Source: Bifidobacterium scaligerum (GTDB lineage Bacteria; Actinomycetota; Actinomycetes; Actinomycetales; Bifidobacteriaceae). Taken from it: a stretch of DNA of 64,000 nt. The DNA lies in NCBI RefSeq assembly GCF_002802865.1, contig NZ_PGLQ01000001.1:434001-498000 (forward strand), written 5' to 3'. Of the stretch, positions 1 to 7,481 are shown one piece after another. A program made the translations under genes and the position numbers. The notes beneath the pieces were generated by a model that saw only the letters and a list, made by a program, of their open reading frames with translations, was not told the DNA's origin and made no database searches. Every line of letters starts with the position of its first letter. Positions within the stretch are counted from its first letter, which is position 1.

Positions 1-1
1 C

Positions 2-559
2 AACCGTTTGCAAAGCATGGATCCCGTGGACTCTGCCGATACGGCTCCAGCAGTGCTCGTCATCAACATCTATGAATTCGCCATCGACTTCATGAAGAAG
101 AATGACGTATTCGATGCCGCCATCGAACAGGAACCCGACATGCACGGCGAAGAAGACACCGAAAATGACAATGACGGAATCGCAGCGGCAAGCAGTTGGC
201 CGAGGCTTCAGGATGATGATTTCTATCAGGCGCTCGCCGGTATGCTTGGCCCGGATAATGATGATTTCAAAGCCGCTCTCAAGGAACGCTACGAGCAGGC
301 GGCGGCCAATAATGAAGCGGATCTGGTGTTCTTCACCGGTGTCGGCCAGGTGTACCCGTATATTCGCACCCACGCGTTGCTCAATAGCATTCAGGACATA
401 GTACGTTCTTCCACGCCGGTGGTGGTGTTCTTCCCCGGAACCTATAAGAAAACCGCTTCCACGGTGTCGGTGATGCGCCTGTTCAATACGCTTGACGCGG
501 ACAACTATTACCGCGCGTTCAGCCTCAATACTGCGATCATGGAAGGAGCCCGCGCATGA
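2..559 (+). CDS. brxB: BREX type 1 protein BrxB, 3' part (DUF1788)
   Basis: C-terminal 185 residues of a BrxB-like (DUF1788) protein; the 5' end lies outside the window. BrxB is a small conserved BREX component of unclear biochemical role that accompanies BrxC, PglX and PglZ. Visible family features are the strand 'VLVINIYEFAIDF', the segment 'NEADLVFFTGVGQVYPYIR', the 'STPVVVFFPGTY' strand and the terminal 'LNTLDADNYYRAF' block, where DUF1788 proteins end. A variable acidic loop (about residues 45-60 of the visible part) is specific to this copy. The stop overlaps the brxC start by four bases (ATGA), indicating translational coupling. The assignment rests on the C-terminal motifs plus the brxC neighbour. 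Confidence 0.88.
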   Translation, partial: NRLQSMDPVDSADTAPAVLVINIYEFAIDFMKKNDVFDAAIEQEPDMHGEEDTENDNDGIAAASSWPRLQDDDFYQALAGMLGPDNDDFKAALKERYEQAAANNEADLVFFTGVGQVYPYIRTHALLNSIQDIVRSSTPVVVFFPGTYKKTASTVSVMRLFNTLDADNYYRAFSLNTAIMEGARA

Positions 560-3500
560 GCGCCGGAGTAACGTTGAAAGACATTTTCGCCAAAAACATT
601 GAGGATAAGATTGATGGCGTCATCAAGGCTGGAGACAACAGCCATCTCGCTGATGAGGTCAACGAGTACGTGCTCACCAACGAGATTCAGGCCAACCTTG
701 AACAATTCCTCGACGTGTATAACGCTCCATCCGCCGATTACACGAACGGCGTGTGGATTTCCGGCTTCTTCGGCTCCGGTAAATCCCACTTGCTGAAGAT
801 GCTCTCCCATATTTTGGGTGATTATCCCCGCAACGATGCTGGTGGATCAGGATCGCAGAACGCCGACGAACAGGCTGCATCATCGATGACCCGCGCCCAG
901 GTCATCGAAATCATGAAAGCCAAGGCTCGCGAGGCCGAGAACCATGAGCTTGAAGCTCTGTTGGATGTGAACGCGCATATTCCCGCCACCTCGCTGCTGT
1001 TCAATATCGATAGCAAATCGCAAAAGGGCAGTAATACCGCGTTGATGGACGCGTTCATCCGCGTGTTCGATGAAGCCCGTGGCTATTACGGCGCGAATAA
1101 ATACGTGGCGAAAATGGAGCATGATCTCGACAGCAACGGGTATCTGGACGAGTTCAAACGCCAGTTCGAACAGGTAGCCGGTAAACCATGGTCGAAGGGC
1201 CGTGCCCAAGCGGCGTTCTCCGGTGCCAAGATCGACAAAGCTTTCGCGGCGACGACCGGCGACGAGGTCAAGGATATTCTCAAGGATTATCAAAAACAGT
1301 ACAATCCCACCATTGCCGATTTCGCCGATGACGTGAACGATTGGCTGCAGCAGAAGCCGACTAACTATCGCCTGATTTTCCTGGTGGATGAGGTCGGCCA
1401 GTTCGTGGGCAAGAACACTGACCGTATGCTGAACCTGCAAACGATTACGGAGGAACTGTTTTCCCGTACCAACGGCAGGGCATGGGTGATTGTGACCTCA
1501 CAGGAGGATATCGACGCCGTAATTGGTGACCGCAACGTGAGCCAGGGACTTGACTTTACGAAGATCAAAGGCCGGTTCGCTGTCAACCTGAAGCTTTCCA
1601 GCACTGATGCCATTGAGGTCATCCAAAAGCGACTGCTGGTCAAGAACGAGACTGGTGACCGTGAGGTCGATGCATTATGGAACAGGCATCGCGATGAGCT
1701 GGATGCTCTGTTTACCTTCCAAGGTGAGGGTGGAGTCAACAGTTACAGCGACCGTAAGTTCGGCACTTGGGATGATTTCGAGGCTACTTATCCGTTCGTG
1801 AACTACGAGTTCACGCTGTTCAGGGATGCTATGCGTGGCATGAGCGCCGCCGGTTTCTTTGAAGGTCAGCATCGTTCCGTGGGCGAACGGTCGCTGCTGT
1901 CCACTATCAGCAGTGCGCTGGCCGATCATAAGGACGACCCGGTTGGCAATCTGATTCCGTTCAGCGCCCTCTACGATGGCATTGCGGGAACGATTCAAAG
2001 CTCGGTGAACCATTTGATCAATGAGGCCGAGCGCTCGTTCGATTTGGAAACCCAGAAACTGGCGTTGCCGTTGCTCAAAGCCCTGCTGCTCGTCAAACAC
2101 GTCGAGGGATTCAAAGCCAACGTGCGTAATCTGCGCATTCTGGTATTCAACCGTTTTGACGCCGATCTGCCGCAATTGGAGCAGAACATCCGGGACACGT
2201 TGGACATGTTGGAACGTAAGAATTACGTGCATCGTACCGGCGATGAATACGTGTACCTGACCAACGATGAGCAGGCTGTGGAAAGCGAGATCAAGAATCT
2301 CGACATTGAGGATAGTCAGATCATCGATTGCTTCAGCGGCATGGTGAACGAACTGGTCAGTCCGCTGCAGGTGCAATATGAGACTGGTAAGCAGAAGCCG
2401 ACCTTCCATTACGGCCTGATGGTCGACGGTTCTCTGCGTGGCCGGTCGTACCCCATAACGTTGCATATCGTGACGCCCATGGATAGTTCACCCACGGAAT
2501 CCAAGATTCTGCGTTCTGCGGGAGCCCGCGATAGCGTGTGCTTCATTCTCAACGCCAATGGATCCAAACTGATGCAGGACGTGGCGCTGCTGGTGCGCAC
2601 GGAGAAATACCTCCGTCTGCATTCCAATGAGCTGGGGCCGCGCGGCCGTATCATCCGGGAGAAGAGCAGCAATCGTGACGTTATGAGGCACGAGCTGCGT
2701 ATCGAAGTGGCTCATGCCCTCTGTGAGGCCACGATTGCATACAACGGCTCGCAGCTGGAGGTCAAATCCAGTCAGGATGCAGCCGTCATGGTTCATCAGG
2801 CAATGCAGACGCTTATCGGCCGCCTGTATACGAATCTCAGCATGGTGGCGGATCTGCCTGCCTACGCCGACCGGGACCTGGCCACCGTGCTCGCACACAC
2901 TTCCGACGACGAGGCGACAGTAAGTGAAGCAAACAGTGTCGCGAACCGTCTGGATTTGCCGTCACAGGAGATATACGACTATGTGGCTGGCCAACAGCGC
3001 ATGAACACCACGCCCACCGTACGCGGCATTGTGCAGCATTTTGAAGACATGCCGTATGGTTGGCCGCTCATGTCTACATTGGCGTGCCTGTGCCACTTGT
3101 ATGGCGGTGAGCGAATCCGACTCATCCTGGATAGCAACAGGGTGGCACGTACCGATGCTGTCGCATGGCTGAACAATCAGAAGAAGCGCGAGAACATCCG
3201 CGTGGAGATTCCCAAGCAGTATGATGCCGGCAAGCTGAGAACGCTGAAGGAATTCGCCGACGAATATCTGGATATCACTCCGGATCGATTGAGTAATGAT
3301 GCCGAGATCATGGCGCAAACCATCAAGGAATCGCTGCGGGAAAAAGCAATCCAGCTTGAGAAGCTGCAAGCAGCAAACGGTCAGTTCGCGTTTGTCGCTC
3401 AGCTTGCCGGGCCTCTGGAACGGTTGAAGTCGGTAGCATCCATGCCGGTGAGCTGGCTGCTCGAAACGTTCCCCGTGGACGGCGAAAACAACAGTGCGGA

Positions 3501-4278
3501 AGAGCTGCTCGATGATAAAGACGATGTGATCGATCCGATCCGTAAGATTCTCCATGGCATGCAACGTAATACGTTAGTTACAGGTTTGGAATGGATTCGC
3601 GCCAATGATTCCAACTTCACATTGGCTTCCGATGAGCTGCAGCAGGAGCGCGATGAGGTTAGCGCCATCGCCGCCGACCCGCAGCTGTATAAGGGCAACA
3701 AGGTCAATCTGTTCAAGACAAGGCTTGCCGAACTGCAACAGCATCTTGGTGATCTGGTGAACACGGAACGCGAACAGGCTCTGAATGTAGTCGGTGGCAT
3801 TCGCGAAAACCTGAAAAGCATTGACTCCTATCGCATTGCTGCTGAGGATGCTCAACAGCGGGCTATGCGCTCGCTGGATGATGCAGCAACCAAGATTACG
3901 CAGGCGAAGTATATTGCTGACATTCGTCAGACTGCGGAGACAGTGGAGAACCGACTGTATCTGGAGTTGATTAATCAGCTTGATGCGGCCAAGGTGCAAC
4001 ATGAACAGACAGTTGTGCCTACGGCGCAAACCAGTCAGCAGCAGTCTGCAGCGGAAGAAGCACTGGCTCGCAGAATTACGTCTGAAGCGCAGAATGCGCC
4101 TAAGCATTTCGCTCAGACTGAGTCTCAGCAAGCCAAGCCGGAGGAGCGCACCATTCGCGTCGCGCCACCACGCCCGAAGCCGATGCTACGCACGGTAGAC
4201 GATGTGGATGAATTCCTGGACGAATACCGGCGCAAGCTTGTCGCTGTCATCAAGGATGGAAAACGTATTTTACTGTGA
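556..4278 (+). CDS. brxC: BREX type 1 ATPase BrxC
   Basis: BrxC (DUF6079/PglY-like) P-loop ATPase of 1240 residues, the usual size for type 1 BREX. Residues 70-77 form a Walker A motif (GFFGSGKS) and 'FLVDEVGQF' near residues 275-283 is the Walker B strand. The rest is long, helical and charged, and the C-terminal quarter contains Gln/Ala-rich coiled-coil segments ('VQHEQTVVPTAQTSQQQ') before a conserved basic end. In BREX it is essential for defence and is thought to work with BrxB, PglZ and PglX on DNA. The start ATG overlaps the brxB stop and has a GGAG ribosome binding site. The gene is followed by a strong hairpin that separates it from convergent minus-strand genes, so the BREX transcript probably pauses or stops here and restarts before the ABC-3C genes. 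Confidence 0.95.
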   Translation: MSAGVTLKDIFAKNIEDKIDGVIKAGDNSHLADEVNEYVLTNEIQANLEQFLDVYNAPSADYTNGVWISGFFGSGKSHLLKMLSHILGDYPRNDAGGSGSQNADEQAASSMTRAQVIEIMKAKAREAENHELEALLDVNAHIPATSLLFNIDSKSQKGSNTALMDAFIRVFDEARGYYGANKYVAKMEHDLDSNGYLDEFKRQFEQVAGKPWSKGRAQAAFSGAKIDKAFAATTGDEVKDILKDYQKQYNPTIADFADDVNDWLQQKPTNYRLIFLVDEVGQFVGKNTDRMLNLQTITEELFSRTNGRAWVIVTSQEDIDAVIGDRNVSQGLDFTKIKGRFAVNLKLSSTDAIEVIQKRLLVKNETGDREVDALWNRHRDELDALFTFQGEGGVNSYSDRKFGTWDDFEATYPFVNYEFTLFRDAMRGMSAAGFFEGQHRSVGERSLLSTISSALADHKDDPVGNLIPFSALYDGIAGTIQSSVNHLINEAERSFDLETQKLALPLLKALLLVKHVEGFKANVRNLRILVFNRFDADLPQLEQNIRDTLDMLERKNYVHRTGDEYVYLTNDEQAVESEIKNLDIEDSQIIDCFSGMVNELVSPLQVQYETGKQKPTFHYGLMVDGSLRGRSYPITLHIVTPMDSSPTESKILRSAGARDSVCFILNANGSKLMQDVALLVRTEKYLRLHSNELGPRGRIIREKSSNRDVMRHELRIEVAHALCEATIAYNGSQLEVKSSQDAAVMVHQAMQTLIGRLYTNLSMVADLPAYADRDLATVLAHTSDDEATVSEANSVANRLDLPSQEIYDYVAGQQRMNTTPTVRGIVQHFEDMPYGWPLMSTLACLCHLYGGERIRLILDSNRVARTDAVAWLNNQKKRENIRVEIPKQYDAGKLRTLKEFADEYLDITPDRLSNDAEIMAQTIKESLREKAIQLEKLQAANGQFAFVAQLAGPLERLKSVASMPVSWLLETFPVDGENNSAEELLDDKDDVIDPIRKILHGMQRNTLVTGLEWIRANDSNFTLASDELQQERDEVSAIAADPQLYKGNKVNLFKTRLAELQQHLGDLVNTEREQALNVVGGIRENLKSIDSYRIAAEDAQQRAMRSLDDAATKITQAKYIADIRQTAETVENRLYLELINQLDAAKVQHEQTVVPTAQTSQQQSAAEEALARRITSEAQNAPKHFAQTESQQAKPEERTIRVAPPRPKPMLRTVDDVDEFLDEYRRKLVAVIKDGKRILL

Positions 4279-4281
4279 GCT

Positions 4282-4327
4282 GGTTTCTGCATGGATTTAA
4301 AACCGATTTAAAATCCATGCAGAAACC
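4282..4327. terminator. Perfect 17-bp inverted repeat between brxC and convergent immunity gene
   Basis: Arms at 4282-4298 and 4311-4327 are exact reverse complements (17 bp) around a 12-nt loop. The hairpin lies 4 bases after the brxC stop and before the 3' end of the convergent minus-strand operon, where a bidirectional terminator is expected. There is no clear T-run on either strand, so efficiency is uncertain. Confidence 0.6.
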
Positions 4328-4384
4328 GGACATATTGTAAATAGGGTTACGATAGGGCTTGAGTTTAACGAGGATCGATTATCG

Positions 4385-4777
4385 TCAGCTCTGGGCCTTT
4401 TCGAGATCCTCCGGAGAAGGCCTCCAAACTATCAGCTGATAAGCTTGAGAGCGGTCTTTCAGCATGGATTCGATTGCATCATCGAGCGTTGCTCCAAGAT
4501 GGAACCGCTTGTTTTCTTTTGGATGCAGCCTGACGGCAATTCGATATGCCTTGATGATGTCCGTGCTTTGAGTCTTCCAGATGAGTTCATCAAGGACCTC
4601 GCCTACAGTGGACAGCTCTTCATCGGAGCAGTGCAAGATGAACTGAGCTGTCTGATCCGGGTCATGGCTAAGCTCCTCAACCAATCGATTCCAACAATCC
4701 TCGATTCGATCGTCCCATTCGTCATTGGTCGCATTACGTTCGGTGATAATCTGCTTCACCTTGTTGACATCAAACAT
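4385..4777 (-). CDS. Putative immunity protein for the adjacent EndoU toxin
   Basis: Acidic, all-helical-looking protein of 130 residues with no signal peptide or membrane segment. Its ATG overlaps the stop of the EndoU gene by one base (TAATG) and an AGGAGG site lies 14 bases upstream, inside the toxin gene, so the two are translated together. Position directly downstream of a nuclease toxin, small size and acidic charge are the usual marks of a cognate immunity protein. The central block 'CSDEELSTVGEVLDELIWKTQS' resembles helical-repeat immunity families, but I cannot name the family with certainty. The function is inferred from context. Confidence 0.6.
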   Translation of the reverse strand: MFDVNKVKQIITERNATNDEWDDRIEDCWNRLVEELSHDPDQTAQFILHCSDEELSTVGEVLDELIWKTQSTDIIKAYRIAVRLHPKENKRFHLGATLDDAIESMLKDRSQAYQLIVWRPSPEDLEKAQS

Positions 4778-5271
4778 TAGTAGTTCCTTTTCCTCCTATG
4801 GGACCGTGCTGGCTGCTTGGTATCAGGGAATATCGTGGCGATTTGACCATTGGTTTTTATCACACCGACACGCACACCTTTCCAGGTTCCCCACATGATC
4901 ACACCATCATGACTCTTTCGGTTATGTCTTAGACTGCTCACATGCTCTCCGGCCTTGACAATGTCACGGGTTGTCCAGTTCTTTGGGAACCAAGTCTGTC
5001 CGGTTCCTGTTTGCTTCCTGCGATTTGCATGTTTGGGCACATACCCGACCCTCACTCCATTGGGATATGTTTTACCGATATGGTACTCGATGCCATTCCT
5101 CTCTAAAATCTTGATGTTACTTTGGCCATGTCCGCCGCTGCGAAATTTCTGGATTTTTCCAGTCCGCGGATTACGGCTGAAATTACCGTCGATAGAATGA
5201 ATGAGTGCCTTATGATGCACGCGACGGCTGCCATGTGACGTGTAGTACTGCTCGCTATCACCGCGACCCAT
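4777..5271 (-). CDS. Stand-alone EndoU-type nuclease toxin domain protein
   Basis: A 164-residue basic protein that is almost entirely a bacterial EndoU-like RNase domain (PF14436 type, known from contact-dependent and other polymorphic toxins). Features seen in order: 'HKALIHSIDGNF' (first candidate catalytic His), 'FRSGGHGQSNI' (second His in the GGH motif), 'KTYPNGVRVGYV', 'GQTWFPKNWT' and a terminal 'TIFPD' strand. It has no long delivery region, signal peptide or secretion domain, unlike most polymorphic toxins that carry this domain at their C-terminus. An AAGGAGG site 6 bases before the ATG supports the start. The gene overlaps the end of the upstream DUF4417 gene and is followed by a likely immunity gene. 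It could be an orphan toxin tip, or an intracellular effector released by phage infection. Confidence 0.78.
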   Translation of the reverse strand: MGRGDSEQYYTSHGSRRVHHKALIHSIDGNFSRNPRTGKIQKFRSGGHGQSNIKILERNGIEYHIGKTYPNGVRVGYVPKHANRRKQTGTGQTWFPKNWTTRDIVKAGEHVSSLRHNRKSHDGVIMWGTWKGVRVGVIKTNGQIATIFPDTKQPARSHRRKRNY

Positions 5272-5911
5272 TTGCGGCCTCCTTCATCATTCGCGTCCAA
5301 CACGGGTACGCCTTAAAAACTGTGGTTGATTGATATTGTTCGATGAATTCTTCAGGCATCTCGCCGTTGACGACTACGCGCGTCGGCTCAAGAATCTCCA
5401 TCATTTTGTCCAATCCTTTGCGGAACACAACGCGTTCTTCGGTCTTGGTCATGATTCCGACGGTGCTGATCGAGATGATGTTGCGGCGTGGAGCGCCTTT
5501 GAAACAGAACTTGTATGAGGGCTCATCTGCCCAGCAAACATCGGTAATGACCGGAATGCCATTGCGTTGCATATAGCTGCCGACTGCACGGTTGCGATAG
5601 ACATTGGCAATCTGGACCGGCTCAGGAGCATCGCGATAGATACTGAAGTCCGGTGTGATTACTCCGTCGTATTGCAGCAGCTTGTCGATGCGTTGCGGGA
5701 GATTCGCGATGAAGGGACGAAACCTTACATCAGCCAGATAGAAATGAGCGAAGCCATTCGTGCTATCAACCTTGTTCAGCTTATCGACTGGAATTAATTT
5801 CGTAGGGAATGGAACGGTTTCTGGCAGGGGCTCAATAATGGGATAGCCGTCCTCAAATGTCGCTCCATCCACCAGCCAAGGTGCGAATCCGTCATCGATA
5901 ATTGTTTTCAT
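5258..5911 (-). CDS. DUF4417 domain protein
   Basis: Cytoplasmic protein of 217 residues with the DUF4417 (PF14386) pattern: 'GFAHFYLADVRFRPF', 'YDGVITPDFSIYRDAP', 'VYRNRAVGSYMQRNG', 'CWADEPSYKFCF' and 'IISISTVGIM'. The molecular function of the family is not established; members are common on phages and integrative elements. The start at 5911 is chosen because AAAGGAG lies 6 bases upstream; an in-frame ATG farther upstream (5956) has no such site. It is the first gene of a three-gene minus-strand operon with the EndoU toxin and its partner, transcribed divergently from the ABC-3C genes. Its conserved pairing here suggests a role in controlling or deploying the toxin, which is inference. Confidence 0.75.
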   Translation of the reverse strand: MKTIIDDGFAPWLVDGATFEDGYPIIEPLPETVPFPTKLIPVDKLNKVDSTNGFAHFYLADVRFRPFIANLPQRIDKLLQYDGVITPDFSIYRDAPEPVQIANVYRNRAVGSYMQRNGIPVITDVCWADEPSYKFCFKGAPRRNIISISTVGIMTKTEERVVFRKGLDKMMEILEPTRVVVNGEMPEEFIEQYQSTTVFKAYPCWTRMMKEAANGSR

Positions 5912-6028
5912 CGTTACTCCTTTAACCGAATTGCTAACGAGTGTCTTCATCCTCAAGAGAGGCGAAGGCTGTGCACTGCAGTGCTGGCCTCTACATTCGC
6001 AGAAACATGATTTTCAACCGTTGAAGTA

Positions 6029-6056
6029 GCGATAGAATGCGATAGATTGCGATAGG
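6029..6056 (+). promoter_or_regulatory. Three tandem 10-bp repeats over the ABC-3C promoter/RBS
   Basis: The units gcgatagaat, gcgatagatt and gcgatagg start at 6029, 6039 and 6049, i.e. once per DNA turn on one face, and run straight into the AGGAGGT ribosome binding site of the gene starting at 6065. A TAGAAT within the first unit could serve as a -10. The array lies in the 153-bp divergent region between the DUF4417 operon and the ABC-3C operon, so it is a candidate operator; no regulator is identified. Confidence 0.45.
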
Positions 6057-6064
6057 AGGTACTG

Positions 6065-7045
6065 ATGGCAAAGGAGACGCAGTTCCGGAAACTGATCGAT
6101 CGATTGAGACCGTTGATGAAAGGTACGCGTAACCTCGGTGCATTCGTCATGCAGCTTGTCGATATGGGACTAAAACCTGCTGAGGGAAATCAGCCGGAAC
6201 GCTCAGCTCAAACCATACGTAAAGAAAGCACATGGAAGAGCTATGCAAATGGGACTCTCTCTTTGTCTAAGCCGGTAGCAAGTGAGATTGTCGGTCGATG
6301 GGATAGTTATCGTTTCGAGAAAAATCTGCTTGCAGTCTATGACGAAGAAGCATTGAATGATCTAGCTGATTCGTTACATGTAATCGATCCTCGAATCAAC
6401 AAAGGAAATGTTGCACAGGGAATTGGTTCCTACTTTTATGACGTATTTGCGGCGGCGGCCGGACATCGTAGGCTGGCGGTTTCTGATTTACCGGCTGCTA
6501 TTCAGAAGGCAGAAAGCACTGGCGTCCCCTACTTCAATCAGAAGACTGGCCGCATCCATATTGGGGATGATTTCCGGACTACGGCAGATAAGGCCGACGA
6601 TGTGCCCACGGATATTCAGCCAAAGGAACTCACCTATGTAAGAGCGCTGCTTCGAGCGTACTGCGAGCAATGTGAGCTGCATGGGAAGGAGCCTAAGACC
6701 TCCGACATCCCGAAGAAATATCGGGAACATTTCGTTGATCAACGGAAAGCGTATTTCAGCGCTGAGTGGCTGCGTGACCAATCAAGGGATTGCATTGACG
6801 ATGGGGAACTAGCCTTTCGGCAATTCTTAGAGGAAATTCGGCAAGGAGTCTGGGAAACGAATTTGGATGATTACCCCACGCAGGTGAAACGCTTGTTTGA
6901 GACGCTGAAACAATCTACCAACGTGCAATTAAGCAGTATTGGACTTAACCAGATTGAAGGCTTGATTGATGTCTGGTGCAGGAAAGGTGCATGTCATGAG
7001 CTCGTGTCTGAGGGGCGTATGAGCTGGGAGGTCAATGATGAGTGA
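6065..7045 (+). CDS. ABC-3C system effector component with C-terminal ABC-3C domain
   Basis: 326-residue protein. The last ~110 residues match the conserved C-terminal domain of ABC-three-component (ABC-3C) conflict systems: 'HFVDQRKAYFSAEWLRDQSRD', 'FRQFLEEIRQGVWETNLDDYPTQVKRLFETLKQ', then 'GLIDVWCRKGACHELVSEGRMSW'. In this family the variable N-terminus is the presumed effector. Here residues 1-200 include a possible helix-turn-helix-like start ('TLSLSKPVASEIVGRWDSY') and no catalytic motif I can name. An AGGAGGT site lies 5 bases before the ATG. The stop overlaps the next start (11 bases), so the three ABC-3C genes form one coupled operon. The gene is AT-richer than brxC, which fits a separately acquired module. 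Confidence 0.75.
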   Translation: MAKETQFRKLIDRLRPLMKGTRNLGAFVMQLVDMGLKPAEGNQPERSAQTIRKESTWKSYANGTLSLSKPVASEIVGRWDSYRFEKNLLAVYDEEALNDLADSLHVIDPRINKGNVAQGIGSYFYDVFAAAAGHRRLAVSDLPAAIQKAESTGVPYFNQKTGRIHIGDDFRTTADKADDVPTDIQPKELTYVRALLRAYCEQCELHGKEPKTSDIPKKYREHFVDQRKAYFSAEWLRDQSRDCIDDGELAFRQFLEEIRQGVWETNLDDYPTQVKRLFETLKQSTNVQLSSIGLNQIEGLIDVWCRKGACHELVSEGRMSWEVNDE

Positions 7046-7481
7046 ATCGTTGCTAGACACTTCCTATGAAACCGAGTTGCGCCTATTAATTCTGCTACGT
7101 GCCGTGGATTCGGCAGTAACCTGTGAGTACCTTGCCGCGTTGGATACATTGACCGTGAATGCTAAAACGCTGGGAGTCGGAGACCGAAACCTCAATGGGG
7201 ATCATCGCTTTGCCGCAGGTGAGCTGGAACACAGACTTAGTCTGGTTAATGATGCTCTTAAAGATCTCGCTTTGCGTGGCTTAGTTGCGTATAAGCCAGA
7301 AAAAAGCGGCACATATATACTCACGCGAGATGGTCGCCGTACAGCCAATGCTATGACTACGGCATACTCAAAGCAATTAGCCGTCATGGTTCAAACAGCT
7401 CTCAAACAATTAGGTGATAAGTCGGAAGAATGCTTGTTCAATTTTATTACTGAACAGGCGGTTGTGGGAGGTGATCTCTGA
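7035..7481 (+). CDS. ABC-3C system middle component
   Basis: 148-residue protein with winged-helix character: N-terminal helix bundle 'ELRLLILLRAVDSAVTCEYLAALDTL', then 'LEHRLSLVNDALKDLALRGLVAYKPEKSGTYILT', a classic recognition helix and wing. Size and position between the CTD effector and a DUF3732 ATPase identify it as the ABC-3C middle component, thought to link ATPase and effector. GGGAGGT precedes the tandem ATGs at 7035/7038. Its TGA overlaps the ATPase ATG (TGATG). Confidence 0.75.
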   Translation: MMSESLLDTSYETELRLLILLRAVDSAVTCEYLAALDTLTVNAKTLGVGDRNLNGDHRFAAGELEHRLSLVNDALKDLALRGLVAYKPEKSGTYILTRDGRRTANAMTTAYSKQLAVMVQTALKQLGDKSEECLFNFITEQAVVGGDL

